From Cerrena zonata (Eukaryota; Basidiomycota; Agaricomycetes; Polyporales; Cerrenaceae), in NCBI GenBank assembly GCA_038087015.1, contig JASBNA010000095.1, positions 1 to 64,000 on the forward strand: 64,000 bases of DNA, in the 5' to 3' direction. The notes beneath the pieces are model-generated. The model was given only the letters and a program-made list of their open reading frames with translations. It was not told where the DNA came from and made no database searches. Below are positions 28,972-38,506 of the stretch, piece by piece; the stretch's first letter is position 1, and every line of letters begins with the position of its first letter. Position numbers and translations under genes: made by a program.

Positions 28972-29892
28972 ATGGCACCATGGGTCCCAAGTTTCAATAG
29001 TGCTATTGATGGAGAGCTGGCAGCCAATAATGGGAGTCCGCCATTCATTAGTTTCCAATTTGCTACGGTTGATAAAGAAGGATACCCCCATAATAGAACG
29101 TTGGTTTATAGAGGGTTTCTATTTGATGATAAGAGTACGAATGTGATTACGTTCACCACTGATAAAAGAATGGATAAATACAACGAGCTAAAGGCTAATG
29201 ATAAGTTTGAAGCGGTGTTTTATTTTGGGAAATTGAAGAAACAATTCAGATTGAGAGGACGAGCCAGGATTATTGACGATAATTACAAGCCCGAGATTGA
29301 TTTATCCAGTATACAGCCCAAGACCATATTACAAAACAATATCAATAGTGGGAGTAGTAGTAGCAGTGATGAGGACGAAGAAGAGGAGGAAGAAGAAGAA
29401 TTATCAATCAAAGTATCACCGTCAACGTCCAGATCATCAAGTGAAATATATAAAGGTGTTGAAATACAAAAACAACCAATCAATTACCCCTTGATTCTGC
29501 CTAGATTAGCATTACAAATACAACAGGATAATCATAATTTACAAATATCATATACAAATTTACAAGATTTATCCAATTTAGACTACCAACCACCAACTAA
29601 TCAAGAATGGGAACAAGAAATCAAAAGACAGTGGTTTAATTTATCCAAGAACTTGAAAAGCACTTTCCGCAAACCAATGCCAAAGACCAAAATGACATTG
29701 GAAAACCAAAAACTAATTGATAAAATCAGCAGAGGGGTCGATGGCAAAAAGGAAGAAAGCGGCTTGTCCAATTTCTCCTGTGTTGGTTTATTCATCGACT
29801 ACGTTGATTTTGTCGAAATCGAAAAGGATAGAAGGTATATTTATAAAAAAGACGACCACCATTATTGGAGTGAAGAGGAAGTTTGTCCGTAA
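28972..29892 (+). CDS. Pyridoxamine-phosphate-oxidase-like flavin split-barrel protein
   Basis: A 306-residue protein from MAPWVPSF (an ATG six codons upstream is also in frame). The N-terminal APWVPSFNSAI, PFISFQFATVD and GYPHNRTLVYRGFLFDD stretches, then ITFTTDKRMDKYNEL and FRLRGRARIID, are typical of the Alr4036 type of FMN-binding split barrel (Pfam pyridoxamine 5'-phosphate oxidase 2). Distant yeast relatives are YPR172W and YLR456W. A Ser/Asp/Glu-rich insertion (~residues 110-135, poly-Glu) splits the domain. The C-terminus WFNLSKNLKSTFRKPMP and the FVEIEKDRRYIYKKDD strand fit the dimer interface. FMN use is inferred; the catalytic role is unknown. Confidence 0.78.
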   Translation: MAPWVPSFNSAIDGELAANNGSPPFISFQFATVDKEGYPHNRTLVYRGFLFDDKSTNVITFTTDKRMDKYNELKANDKFEAVFYFGKLKKQFRLRGRARIIDDNYKPEIDLSSIQPKTILQNNINSGSSSSSDEDEEEEEEEELSIKVSPSTSRSSSEIYKGVEIQKQPINYPLILPRLALQIQQDNHNLQISYTNLQDLSNLDYQPPTNQEWEQEIKRQWFNLSKNLKSTFRKPMPKTKMTLENQKLIDKISRGVDGKKEESGLSNFSCVGLFIDYVDFVEIEKDRRYIYKKDDHHYWSEEEVCP

Positions 29893-29997
29893 TTCGTGTA
29901 TATAGATATGACGTTATGATTTATGAAGGTCAAGTGACTCAAGACTACAAAGATTCCACCTCCCTACAATTAGACATCTAAAGTAGATATAATATAA

Positions 29998-30098
29998 GAT
30001 ATAAAGATATAATATAAGATATAAAGATATAAAGATATAAAGATATAAAGATATAAAGATATAAAGATATAAAGATATAAAGATATAAGATATAAAGA
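29998..30098 (+). repeat. ATATAAAG octamer repeat
   Basis: Tandem 8-bp AGATATAA/ATATAAAG units with two variant interruptions near the start, about 12 copies. Confidence 0.9.
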
Positions 30099-30159
30099 CG
30101 GGTATGGAATATACGCACTCGCGAGTAGATGTCAAAATGGTCCCAAAAGAAAGCACACG

Positions 30160-30171
30160 CGCCCGTACACC
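30160..30171 (-). promoter_or_regulatory. Rap1-like box upstream of HHO1
   Basis: CGCCCGTACACC on the plus strand (GGTGTACGGGCG on minus), 173 bp before the HHO1 ATG. Confidence 0.5.
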
Positions 30172-30344
30172 AGGGTGTTTAACTGCGAATTAACTTTGCA
30201 TCCAAAGCGCACTGGAAAACAGTCTTGAAAATCAAAACAAACAAAAAAGGGTGATTATAAAAATTACTACTATCCCCCCATTTTCCTACTTGTCTTCTTT
30301 TCTAGTTCTTTTCTTCTTTTCAATACTTTCCCTCTATTACCACA

Positions 30345-30956
30345 ATGGCTCCTAAATCTAAATCTGCTGCTGCTGCCAAGTCAGCCGGCCCTTCCAAATT
30401 GACCTATAAAGGTGTGTCGTGTTTGTTGATATTCTTTCTTCGCTTATATACTAACATTTTCTAGATATGATCAAATCTGCAATTGTCACTTTGAAAGAAA
30501 GAAATGGTTCCAGTCGTCAAGCTTTGAAAAAATACGTCCAATCAAACTACGATATCAAAGCAGCTAACTTCGACGCCTTAGTTCAATGCCGCTTTAAGAA
30601 AAGGGGTGGAAACCGGTGATTTCGCTCAACCAAAAGGTCCTTCTGGTCCAACCAAAGTCGCTAAAAAGGAAAAAACTTCTCCTCCAGCTAAACCAGCTAA
30701 GGTTACCAAACCAGCCACTAAGGCCAAACCCGCTAAAGTTACTAAACCAGCCACCAAGACTAAGAAAACAACAACCACCAAGAAGGCTGCTGCTCCAAAG
30801 AAAGCTACCGCTAAAAAATCAACCACCACTAAAAAGGCTGCTGCTCCAAAGAAGGCTGCTCCAAAGAAGGCTGCTCCAAAGAAAGTCACTAAAAAGGCTG
30901 CTGCCCCAAAGAAAGTAACTAAAAAAGCTGCTCCAAAGAAGGCAGCAAAAAAATAA
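30345..30956 (+). CDS. HHO1: Linker histone H1, spliced, with an apparent frameshift
   Basis: Exon 1 (30345-30411) encodes MAPKSKSAAAAKSAGPSKL plus TYK. A 53-bp intron (30412-30464; GTGTGT, TACTAAC at 30449-30455, TAG) follows. Exon 2 resumes with MIKSAIVTLKERNGSSRQALKKYV, the winged-helix globular domain of H1. After ANFDAL (codon TTA at 30578-30580) the frame breaks. Skipping the single G at 30581 gives FNAALRKGVETGDF then QPKGPSG, which aligns residue for residue with S. cerevisiae Hho1. As written, frame 0 instead runs to TGA at 30617-30619. The rest is a Lys/Ala/Pro-rich tail with KPAKVTKPATK repeats to TAA at 30954-30956. One globular domain is present (S. cerevisiae has two). The break is a true mutation, a sequence error, or less likely recoding. 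Confidence 0.85.
30412..30464 (+). other. Spliceosomal intron in HHO1
   Basis: A 53-bp intron with 5' GTGTGT, TACTAAC at 30449-30455 and 3' TAG. Splicing joins codon 23 (G+AT, Asp) and leads into the H1 globular domain. Confidence 0.92.
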
Positions 30957-31464
30957 TCTCATGAATTGAATTCTCTCTAGTCCCCAGTTATTCTTCACTT
31001 CTTTATTGGTTCTTTTTCGTCGGAAACTTCTGTATATTAGTCAAAGGTTTATGCTTAACCATTTTGTTTTTCCTTCTTTCTTTTTCTTTATTCCGTGACT
31101 CTTTTATATATAATCCCTAAGGCTATGTATTTTTAGTGTATATTGTTTTATTCACCAATTGTAATATATAAAGTTTTTTGGTGCACGAGAGCACTCTTTT
31201 TGCAGTAATCGACTCTAGCCGGCAGATCTCTACTATCCACTCGATTCTAGGCCACCCCAGCCCTGGCTAAGCGCTATTTGCAGTCAAGTAGCCTTTACGT
31301 CCTGGAACTAGGGATGGAATAGACTTTAGTTGCTGATGATTGTTCATAATGGGGTAAATCCAGGCACGTGACTTTGTGTAGGTACGGGTCCATTGGTAAC
31401 GCGTCCTACTTTTTCGATTTCACCTTTTAACTTCACCAACTTCTTTTGACTTCACCAACTAACC
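30957..31464. other. HHO1 3' region and DFR1 promoter
   Basis: About 500 bp without a gene. AT- and T-rich to ~31170, then GC-richer. CACGTG at 31365-31370 is followed after ten bases by GGTACGGGTCC (31381-31391), 74 bp before the DFR1 ATG. Confidence 0.6.
31365..31391 (+). promoter_or_regulatory. CACGTG plus weak Rap1-like box upstream of DFR1
   Basis: CACGTG at 31365-31370 and GGTACGGGTCC at 31381-31391, ten bases apart. The G-rich half is a weaker match than elsewhere. Confidence 0.4.
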
Positions 31465-32088
31465 ATGACCTTGTCCCAGTCGGTGGCTAGACCGCCCATG
31501 ATCATGATTGTTGCTGCTCTCGGACCCAAGTTGGGGATCGGATACCAGGGCGCGATGCCCTGGCGTTTGAAACAAGAAATCAAGTATTTCAAAAACGTCA
31601 CTACTAACTCTCCTGCTGATAAAATAAATGCCGTTATAATGGGTAGAAAAACATGGGAATCCATACCTGCAAAGTTTAGGCCATTACCGAACCGCTTAAA
31701 TATCATTTTAAGTCGAAGTTATAAGAACACTTTTGACGAAAATCAGGGCATTTTTTATTACAATGATTTAAACCAATTCATTAAAGACTTGAATACTGGT
31801 AAGTATGAATTAGCAAAACCAATCCATAGGTTTTTCATAATTGGTGGTGCTCAATTATATAATACATTAATTGACCAAGTCAATGATTTATTAATTACTC
31901 AAGTTGAAAATGATCAAGATTGTAAAATTGATACTTGGTTAGATTGGAATTTGAGTAATTGGAATCAACAATCAACTGAAAAATTATCTCATTTTATTAA
32001 TCAAGGTGATACTAATATTCAAGTAAATAATGACTTTATTCAAGAGGGTGATTTCAAATACAAATACGCGTATTATACAAGAAATTAA
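31465..32088 (+). CDS. DFR1: Dihydrofolate reductase
   Basis: A 207-residue cytosolic enzyme that reduces dihydrofolate to tetrahydrofolate with NADPH, needed for thymidylate and purine synthesis; the target of antifolates. Conserved stretches in order: IVAALGPKLGIGYQG (nucleotide and substrate loop), MPWRLKQEIKYFKNVT (active-site helix with the acidic residue), AVIMGRKTWESIP, FRPLPNRLNIILSR, and FFIIGGAQLYNTLI. The end EGDFKYKYAYYTR matches C. albicans DHFR (192 residues). The start used is the first ATG; an ATG at codon 12 (MIMIVAAL) would give a length closer to relatives. Head region is GC-richer than the rest. Confidence 0.97.
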   Translation: MTLSQSVARPPMIMIVAALGPKLGIGYQGAMPWRLKQEIKYFKNVTTNSPADKINAVIMGRKTWESIPAKFRPLPNRLNIILSRSYKNTFDENQGIFYYNDLNQFIKDLNTGKYELAKPIHRFFIIGGAQLYNTLIDQVNDLLITQVENDQDCKIDTWLDWNLSNWNQQSTEKLSHFINQGDTNIQVNNDFIQEGDFKYKYAYYTRN

Positions 32089-32166
32089 ATATTATATATT
32101 TACTTACTATATACTATAAGTTCATACCAGTATGAACGTGTTTTTGCTTTCGTTAGTAATAAAAAT

Positions 32167-34705
32167 CTAATGAATATAATGACTATTTAATTTATGAATT
32201 TCATGACACAAGCTTGCCCAACAATACCGCCTTTTCAAATCACGATTCTTCTTTCTTCTCAAGTATTCATCATATAAAAATAATTCATAAAACACTCTTA
32301 AATTAGGCTGGACAATGATATTAAATCTCCGAATTCTAACAAACATATATGCTTGTAAGATATCCTTTTTCAAATACTTCATGACTGAAGCCATAACCAA
32401 AGTAGCAGACCTTGAAACCCCAATCTTACAATGAATCAAACTCTCTTCTTGATCAGAGGGACTAATCAAAACCTTTCTCTGTATTCTTTCGGGACATCCA
32501 GTCAATAATGGCATTAAACTATCCCGACCATCATCTTTAACATTATGAATATAAATAATCTTCCTTAATTGAGGTAAATTTTTAGGTGGATGACAATCAG
32601 CCTTGGTTAAATCATTTCCCAAAGTAACTTCGTATATATCACCTTGAGAACTACCATTGTAAAAAGAATAAATTGGTTTAATCACCTTCTTGCATGTTTC
32701 ACCAGTTAACTCAGCTTCAAATACCACATTCAATTCATTAAACCAAATCGGTTTTTCTCCCATTGATATCACCCGAGTGATACCATAGGTATTCAATATT
32801 GTTGATGAAGATGCATGGCATAATGATCCCAAGTACAAATTGGGGTATATTTGTGCTGGAAAGTTGTTATCACACTCCCAATCAAACCAGTCACCGGCAT
32901 GGCCAATGCAAGTACTTTCCTTGGAGCTATTCAACTTATTGGAAATAAGCTTATAATAAAGCGAATCAATCTCTTCGTATTTCAAATCATCAACGAGATT
33001 TTTGGATAATGAATCATCATTCAAACTCTTCAATTTAAACCAATATAAGAATTTTTCAAATCTTTTCAAAAAAATAACATCATTTTTGAAAAAGTACAAC
33101 TTGATTTGACTTCTTTTAAATATATTAACAACAACATCTTCGAAAAAAATCACCATCGAATAATGATCCCAACGCCAAAGTTAATAAAGATAATCCTGTA
33201 AAACCGTCAAAGCAAAATATAAAAACATCATGTTTCAAAACATGAACATACTTATATATTACCTTCAATGTATTAATAAAACTCAAAGTCTCATTCCAAG
33301 TTATAGTGTCACAATTTATTGAACCAGCGGATGGAAATTCTAGCAAGATTTCTCGATTCTTTAATTTGCCGTTATCAATACTCTTTAGCAATTCTTCCAA
33401 AATTCGAATATTGGGGAACTGTGCATTTTCATGACAATTAATGTATAATTTAAAATCATGGCCCGCATGATAATTATTTCTCTTTAAATTAGAATTAGTT
33501 AAATAACTAAAGTCAATCAAATTCCCTATATATGTTCTTGGGAAAACCTCTCTTACACTATGAGTTTTCCAGATCATATTTTGTTCCATCTTCAATAATT
33601 TGCAATGGAAAGGATTATTATTAATGGAACTGATTGGTTGATTAATCAAATCCCCTGAGGGTTCAACAAAACTCTTCAACTCTTCACTTTTACCAAAATT
33701 CTTCAACAATTTAGTATCAACAACGTATATATATTGACCTCTTTCCGGGTTGACCAAATGATATAAAGTTTCTGCAGTAGAGCTAGTGGCAGAATCATCA
33801 TGTTTCAAATCCGAATCATAAACCAAAAAGTGTGATAATGGAGCAAGCAATTTAATTTGATGATCAAAATTACGATTATTCAATTGAAATTGATAACGAT
33901 CAATCTTATTAATCGAGTCCAATGCCTCGTATTCGATATACTCGATATGATCATCGTTGGTTTCGTCAATAGTGTCAACTGAGCCGTGTTCACGGCGTTG
34001 AGTTAAAAGAGAATCAAACGAAATTGAATTGGTCAATTTGACTCGATCTTCTCCAGAATTCCAATCACCGTCTTCGCAACAATCAATAGTTAACAAGTTG
34101 AAAAACGATAACTTCGGTATTTCCGAGTATTCCTTTTCAAATGGCAAAGGGACATTCATTGAAGGCTGATCGTAGTCAAGCTTATCAATGAAAAATGAGC
34201 ATTGTCTTACGTTATTCAACCCATGCAAATAGGGAAACATTTCATCACTTGAAGGTAATGGATTGAGATAGTCATTGTAGGTGAAATTCAACAACGTCTT
34301 CAATTGGTTCAACGTCGTAATCTTAAAGATCTTGGACCTCGTAGTAATCGATTCATCATACACCTCCAACTCCTTATTAAATACATTAATCAACAATTCC
34401 GACGCCTGGCGTCGACAAACCTCCTCCTCCTCTTTGGTCAACTTCTTACACCCATCATACTCACTCACTGCAACATACTCCTTCTCCAATCGTGCCACCT
34501 CGGGGGCCGAGTTGCTTCTTGCTTTGACGTGATTGGTTGTAACCAACCCGGACCCAAGCTTAGCACTTTCAACAACAGCCGACTCACCATTCTTCAAGCT
34601 TCTAGGAACAACAGCCGGCTCGTCGTTAACCTGGTTGGTGCAAGGCGACTTCTTGGTGTAGTCATGTGAATGGTTGACCACGTACTCCATGAAGCCTTGA
34701 CTCAT
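32167..34705 (-). CDS. PPS1: Dual-specificity phosphatase Pps1, split by a frameshift
   Basis: Two overlapping minus-strand ORFs (33125-34705 and 32167-33156) together make one protein of ~845 residues, like S. cerevisiae Pps1 (807), a Ser/Thr/Tyr phosphatase linked to S-phase control. The upstream ORF has a Pps1-type N-terminal region and a degenerate phosphatase-like segment (VFIFCFDGFTGLSLLTLALGS). The downstream ORF has PAQIYPNLYLGSLCHASS and the active-site loop HCKIGVSRSATLVMASVMKYL (Cys and Arg of CX5R). The frame changes in a run of seven A on the plus strand (33143-33149); six would give GDFFEDVVVNIF in one frame. A homopolymer indel, real or technical, is the simplest reading. A Rap1-like box lies 95 bp upstream. 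Confidence 0.85.
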
Positions 34706-34800
34706 GGTTGAATGAATAACTTAATAAAATAAAAATAAAAATAAAACGGGTGCAAATTGCGGGATTTTCCAAAAGATTTTGACAGCTCTGGTCTGCTCGT

Positions 34801-34812
34801 GGTGCACGGGTA
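34801..34812 (+). promoter_or_regulatory. Rap1-like box upstream of PPS1
   Basis: GGTGCACGGGTA, 95 bp upstream of the PPS1 ATG. The CGGGTAA end also fits a Reb1-type site. Confidence 0.5.
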
Positions 34813-35039
34813 AAAATGTCTAGAACCCTTAGATAACAAGCCCGTGAGATGCTGTGGATGAAAAATAACCAATGGGCACTGATAAACAGCAAGGCAGGCC
34901 TTTATAAAAGTGTGGTATACGGTGTGGGCAACTGAGGTCACCGGAAGGTATTGTTTGCAACTCAAGTGATGCAACGGAGAACCAGGGCAATCAGAGGATA
35001 ATGCAACTGAGGAAACACGGGCCAGGTAGTATTTGGTTG

Positions 35040-35170
35040 GCAACAATCAGATGATTGAATTGACTATTGACGTTGACTTTGACTTTGAGTGTTGACTAGT
35101 ATTGAGTGTGACTAGTATTGAGTGTGACTAGTATTGACTTTGATTGTGACTAGTATCGACCTTGACAGTG
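35040..35170 (+). repeat. TTGAC/GACTAGTATTG degenerate repeats
   Basis: TGACTAGTATTG recurs at 35093, 35109, 35125 (16-bp spacing) and as a variant at 35147, within a longer TTGAC-rich tract. Confidence 0.8.
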
Positions 35171-36464
35171 ACTAATGGAAGATATGTTGACCAAGTTGAC
35201 AGGCTCGTTAACGGTTTCAAGAGTTAACGATCTTGCCAGTTCACCAATTGACGATATGAACAAGAAAGAAAACAAAAGAGAATGCAAATATGGGAAAACC
35301 AAATCAAATAGAATTATCTGGGGAATACAAATATATATATAGATAGATATGCACCGGCATAAACCCTATGAGCAAAACAAGCTACTTGCAGAGAAACACA
35401 TACTTAAAGATACATTAATGCGGTCTAGTCGTTTAAAAAAGAAAGAAAATCTTTGGAAAGGGGGTTCCGGATTCCAAGGTTAATGTAAATGTCAAATGGA
35501 AATAGAAATGGAAATGGAAATTTTCAACCAGTAATGGAAATATCCATTTCAAATGTAATAAACAATAGAAACACCCATTTTGGGGGGCAGGAGGGCGACA
35601 ATACAATTAGCAAAACCCTCAAAGACTAAAAAACTATTTTAAACGGGAGCCATCACGTATTTCCAATAATAACAACCCAACCTTAACAATGTTTATTTTA
35701 GACTTGAGGGTTTGAGGCGAAAACAACAACGACTAAAACAAAAAAAGAAAGGTTGGACACCTTACAGCCACCCAAACGAGTCCAGACATTCTGGCACAGC
35801 AAAAACAAGGCACCTACGGTTGAAGTTGCTTAACCTCGTGAGTAGTGGTAAACACCGGTATCCATGTCACTAGACCCTTTCAACCATTCTCTTTAATATG
35901 AAACTCTCAAATCATTTGCAGATGGCACGAACCCTATTTGTATCCAAGCTTCTGCTCAAGTGCGCCTTGTAAGTAGCAGTATTAGCCGAATCATGTAAGC
36001 ACTATTGGCTATGGAAAGGTACCTTTTCGACTACCAACGGTTGCAAGCTTGAGGCATGCAAGTGAATTGCTACTGCCAACTGACTCCCATATCGGGATCA
36101 ACGTTACTCGGTTGAATAATTGATTCTGGAAATCAATCTAGATACCTTACGCTGCGTTGACTCACGCAGTTAATTTCACTCTTTAACGGACCCTCCCCCC
36201 ATTTCAAGTTGGTGCAAAAAAACTTATTCTTCCTTTGTCCGGAATTATCTGGTTACTTCAAGTAATCTGTCAATGTAATGAACATTTCTTTGATGTTTGT
36301 ATGGGTCGACTCCCCCATATATTAATACAAAGGGCGATTATGTAATCGTCAAACTTTCCCCTTCGAGAGAAAAAAATGTATGGGAAAGTGAAAAATTTTG
36401 GAGAACAAACTCCATTCATACAACAAGAACAACCAGACAACAAGAACAACCAGACAATAAGAAA

Positions 36465-37024
36465 ATGCTTAGACAGGCTCGTTTGCTCAGACCCTCCTTG
36501 AAGTCGACCAGCTGGTCTTATGTTGCTAGAAGATTTCAATCAACAAGCGTGTATAATGATACTATGAGTCTTTTAAACAAGACTTAAAACAGGCAATGAT
36601 CAAAAAGGAAAATTTAACGAAAAATACCATTCGTTCCATAATGTCTGATATTAAAAATAGCGAGATTGACGGGGCCCAACAAAACGAGTTCAATTTGTAT
36701 AAAGTCTTGAGTAAAATGATTAAACAACGTCACCAGTCGTCAATTGATTATCAAAATCAAAATCGTCAAGACTTGGCCGATAATGAAATTCAAGAAATTG
36801 AAATAATTGAAAAATTTGTTAAGAGTTTGAACATTGCTTCCAATGAAGAAATCATTGAAAAATTAACCCTTTTCTTATCTGACCTAAAGTCAAAAGACCA
36901 TAACTTGCACATGTCTAAGATCTTCCCCTTGATTCTGGACGACTTGGCTAAACTGTGGAACTCGTCCGTCGACTTGGTCAAACCGTTTGTCCCCAGAGTT
37001 TATAAACAGGTCTTTCAAAAGTAG
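36465..37024 (+). CDS. AIM41: Mitochondrial GatB/YqeY-domain protein Aim41, with a -1 frame change
   Basis: Two ORFs form one 186-residue protein, versus 185 in S. cerevisiae Aim41. Frame 0 from 36465 encodes the presequence-like MLRQARLLRPSLKSTSW, then VARRFQSTSVYNDTMSLLN, and stops at TAA 36585-36587. The conserved YqeY domain continues in the -1 frame: QDLKQAMIKKENLTKNTIRS to 37024. The switch coincides with T TTA AAC (36572-36578), a canonical -1 slippery heptamer in the correct phase. Slippage there gives SLLN-QDLKQAM, aligned without gaps to yeast SLLKGDLKKAM. A missing A (AAC AAA GAC) would do the same. The protein probably acts in mitochondrial tRNA amidation or translation by family analogy. 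Confidence 0.88.
36572..36578 (+). promoter_or_regulatory. Candidate -1 ribosomal slippery site (T TTA AAC) in AIM41
   Basis: A U UUA AAC heptamer with zero-frame codons TTA and AAC, seven bases before the frame-0 TAA. The -1 frame is open from here to the end of AIM41. No strong hairpin is visible at the usual 5-9 nt spacing; a 6-bp AT-rich stem (36616-36621 with 36630-36635) lies too far downstream to be convincing. Confidence 0.4.
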
Positions 37025-37081
37025 TCCTAATCCCTTTCTTGTAAATATCACCATATAAATAAATACCCTAGAATTACGTTT

Positions 37082-37094
37082 GGTGCACGGGTGT
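37082..37094 (+). promoter_or_regulatory. Rap1-like box upstream of the GPI protein gene
   Basis: GGTGCACGGGTGT, 73 bp before the ATG at 37168 and 58 bp after the AIM41 stop. Confidence 0.5.
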
Positions 37095-37167
37095 AGCGTT
37101 TTGTAAAGAAGTTGCAAAAAAAACACAAGATGGTAACCACAGAGCAACAACCTATACAACTACAAAG

Positions 37168-38208
37168 ATGAAGTTAAGCGTGTGGATGGTATTGGCACTG
37201 GGTGCTCTTGGGCTCAGGTACGGCCAGACGGTGGTGACCCGGACCGTGGTGGAAACAATAATTGTGGACGAACCAGAGGATTTCACTTCCCAATGGTGTA
37301 ATACTACTGCTTTGAACGCTACAGAAAAGCCTTTTCCAACGGCACCACCCATCTCGTTGCAGCCATTCCCAACTAGAAAGTATGGCTTGCAGTTTGATAA
37401 CGATGGCCATTTGAGAATTGGCAGAGAAGTACACACTTTCGTTCCTTCGTCCGAAACTTCAGCTATGAGCTTTAACTCAGCAACCTCTTCCTTGGTGGGA
37501 ACTCCAGAAGCACCATATTCTAAATCTTCAGATGAACCAAATTCATCTTCAGTGCAAGTGCCAAATTCAATTTCTTCGGAACCAAATTCATCTTCAATGC
37601 AAGTGACTTCTTCGGAATCAAATTCATCTTCAGTGCAAGTGATTTCTTCGGAACCATATTCAATCGATGAAGTGTTCACGGTTGCTCCATCTCCCCTGGT
37701 GACTCCAGGAGTTGACTTCCCAATCACAAGCTCCCTTCCACTTGCACCTGACAATCAGGTTACTGATATAGTCACTGATACCCCGACTTCAAGCCAAACG
37801 AAGGCTCAACGCAAAACATCTTCAATAGCCTCTTTGCGTCCATCCATCGGAAAGATCGTGTCGTTTGGTTCTTCAAGTTCTTCCTCGGAATCCGAACCTC
37901 TTCCATCCCTCACCATCCTGTCGTCTTCCCCAAAGAATGCAAGCTGGAGACGTGCTCTCAGAACCAGAAAGTCCATGTCCAAGCCAACCTATACAAATAA
38001 ACCTACATCAACCAAGTTAAAATCCAGCAAAACATCGAAGACCAAAGCGAAAACTATTACCAATCAACCACTCAATTTATCACGTTTGAACCCGATTCTT
38101 CCACACACTAATCGCACAATCGCCTATCGGAACTCCTGTAATCAATACCAACTCCAAATTTACTCTTCAATCCTTGGAATCCTCTTGTTCTTATGTATTC
38201 TTTTATGA
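37168..38208 (+). CDS. Putative GPI-anchored cell-wall protein
   Basis: A 346-residue secreted-type protein of unknown function. The N-terminal MKLSVWMVLALGALGLRYG is a signal peptide with likely cleavage near residue 19-21. The body is Ser/Thr/Pro-rich with degenerate repeats around SSEPNSSSVQV (residues ~115-165), several NxS/T sites and a Lys/Thr-rich region (~265-300). The last ~17 residues (IYSSILGILLFLCILL) are a hydrophobic tail. Together with a small polar stretch before it (RNSCNQ) this fits a GPI attachment signal. Only two or three cysteines are present. Rapid divergence and repeats are normal for yeast wall proteins. No named family recognised. Antisense ORFs here are shadows. Confidence 0.72.
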   Translation: MKLSVWMVLALGALGLRYGQTVVTRTVVETIIVDEPEDFTSQWCNTTALNATEKPFPTAPPISLQPFPTRKYGLQFDNDGHLRIGREVHTFVPSSETSAMSFNSATSSLVGTPEAPYSKSSDEPNSSSVQVPNSISSEPNSSSMQVTSSESNSSSVQVISSEPYSIDEVFTVAPSPLVTPGVDFPITSSLPLAPDNQVTDIVTDTPTSSQTKAQRKTSSIASLRPSIGKIVSFGSSSSSSESEPLPSLTILSSSPKNASWRRALRTRKSMSKPTYTNKPTSTKLKSSKTSKTKAKTITNQPLNLSRLNPILPHTNRTIAYRNSCNQYQLQIYSSILGILLFLCILL

Positions 38209-38506
38209 AATCCGCTGCAATCTGTAAATCATCGTGTAACAACCTGTAAGTATGGCTTCCAAACTGTAAACCGAATGCTGCAAACCAGCAAAAGTTAATG
38301 AGGAAAAAAATAGGCAACAAATACCAATTTTTCTCTATTTTTTTTACAATTAATCCCAAAGCTTCAGTAATAGAATTAGACTTGTCTTACTGGTAGAATA
38401 GTTGGTTGACGTAATTAAGTGAATCTCTATTGCATTAATTTTTTCACTGGGAATATCGAATTTTCTAGGAACAGTTAGAGAAAAAGACTAATCAGATAAT
38501 TACAAG

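Larger units (their letters stand above)
29893..30344. other. HHO1 promoter with 8-bp microsatellite
   Basis: About 450 bp: ATATAAAG repeats at ~29998-30098, then a Rap1-like box at 30160, then pyrimidine-rich leader before the HHO1 ATG. No gene seen. Confidence 0.6.
34706..36464. other. 1.76-kb gene-free region between PPS1 and AIM41
   Basis: No ORF with recognisable content. It holds a Rap1-like box (34801), a degenerate TTGAC-rich tract with 16-bp TGACTAGTATTGAGTG repeats (35040-35170), GGAAAT-rich repeats (35500-35560) and a less repetitive 35.7-36.25 kb part with mixed base composition. It could hold a non-coding RNA or replication origin, but I could not match any known RNA family. Confidence 0.45.

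Noticed and set aside
30577..30583. CTTAGTT in HHO1, the +1 frameshift heptamer known from EST3/ABP140
   Set aside because: The heptamer needs CTT as zero-frame P-site codon; here frame 0 reads GCC TTA GTT, so CTT is out of frame. It cannot act by the known mechanism.
37152..37754. 200-codon antisense ORF over the GPI protein gene
   Set aside because: Shadow of Ser/Glu-rich coding repeats; the sense frame has signal peptide and GPI tail.
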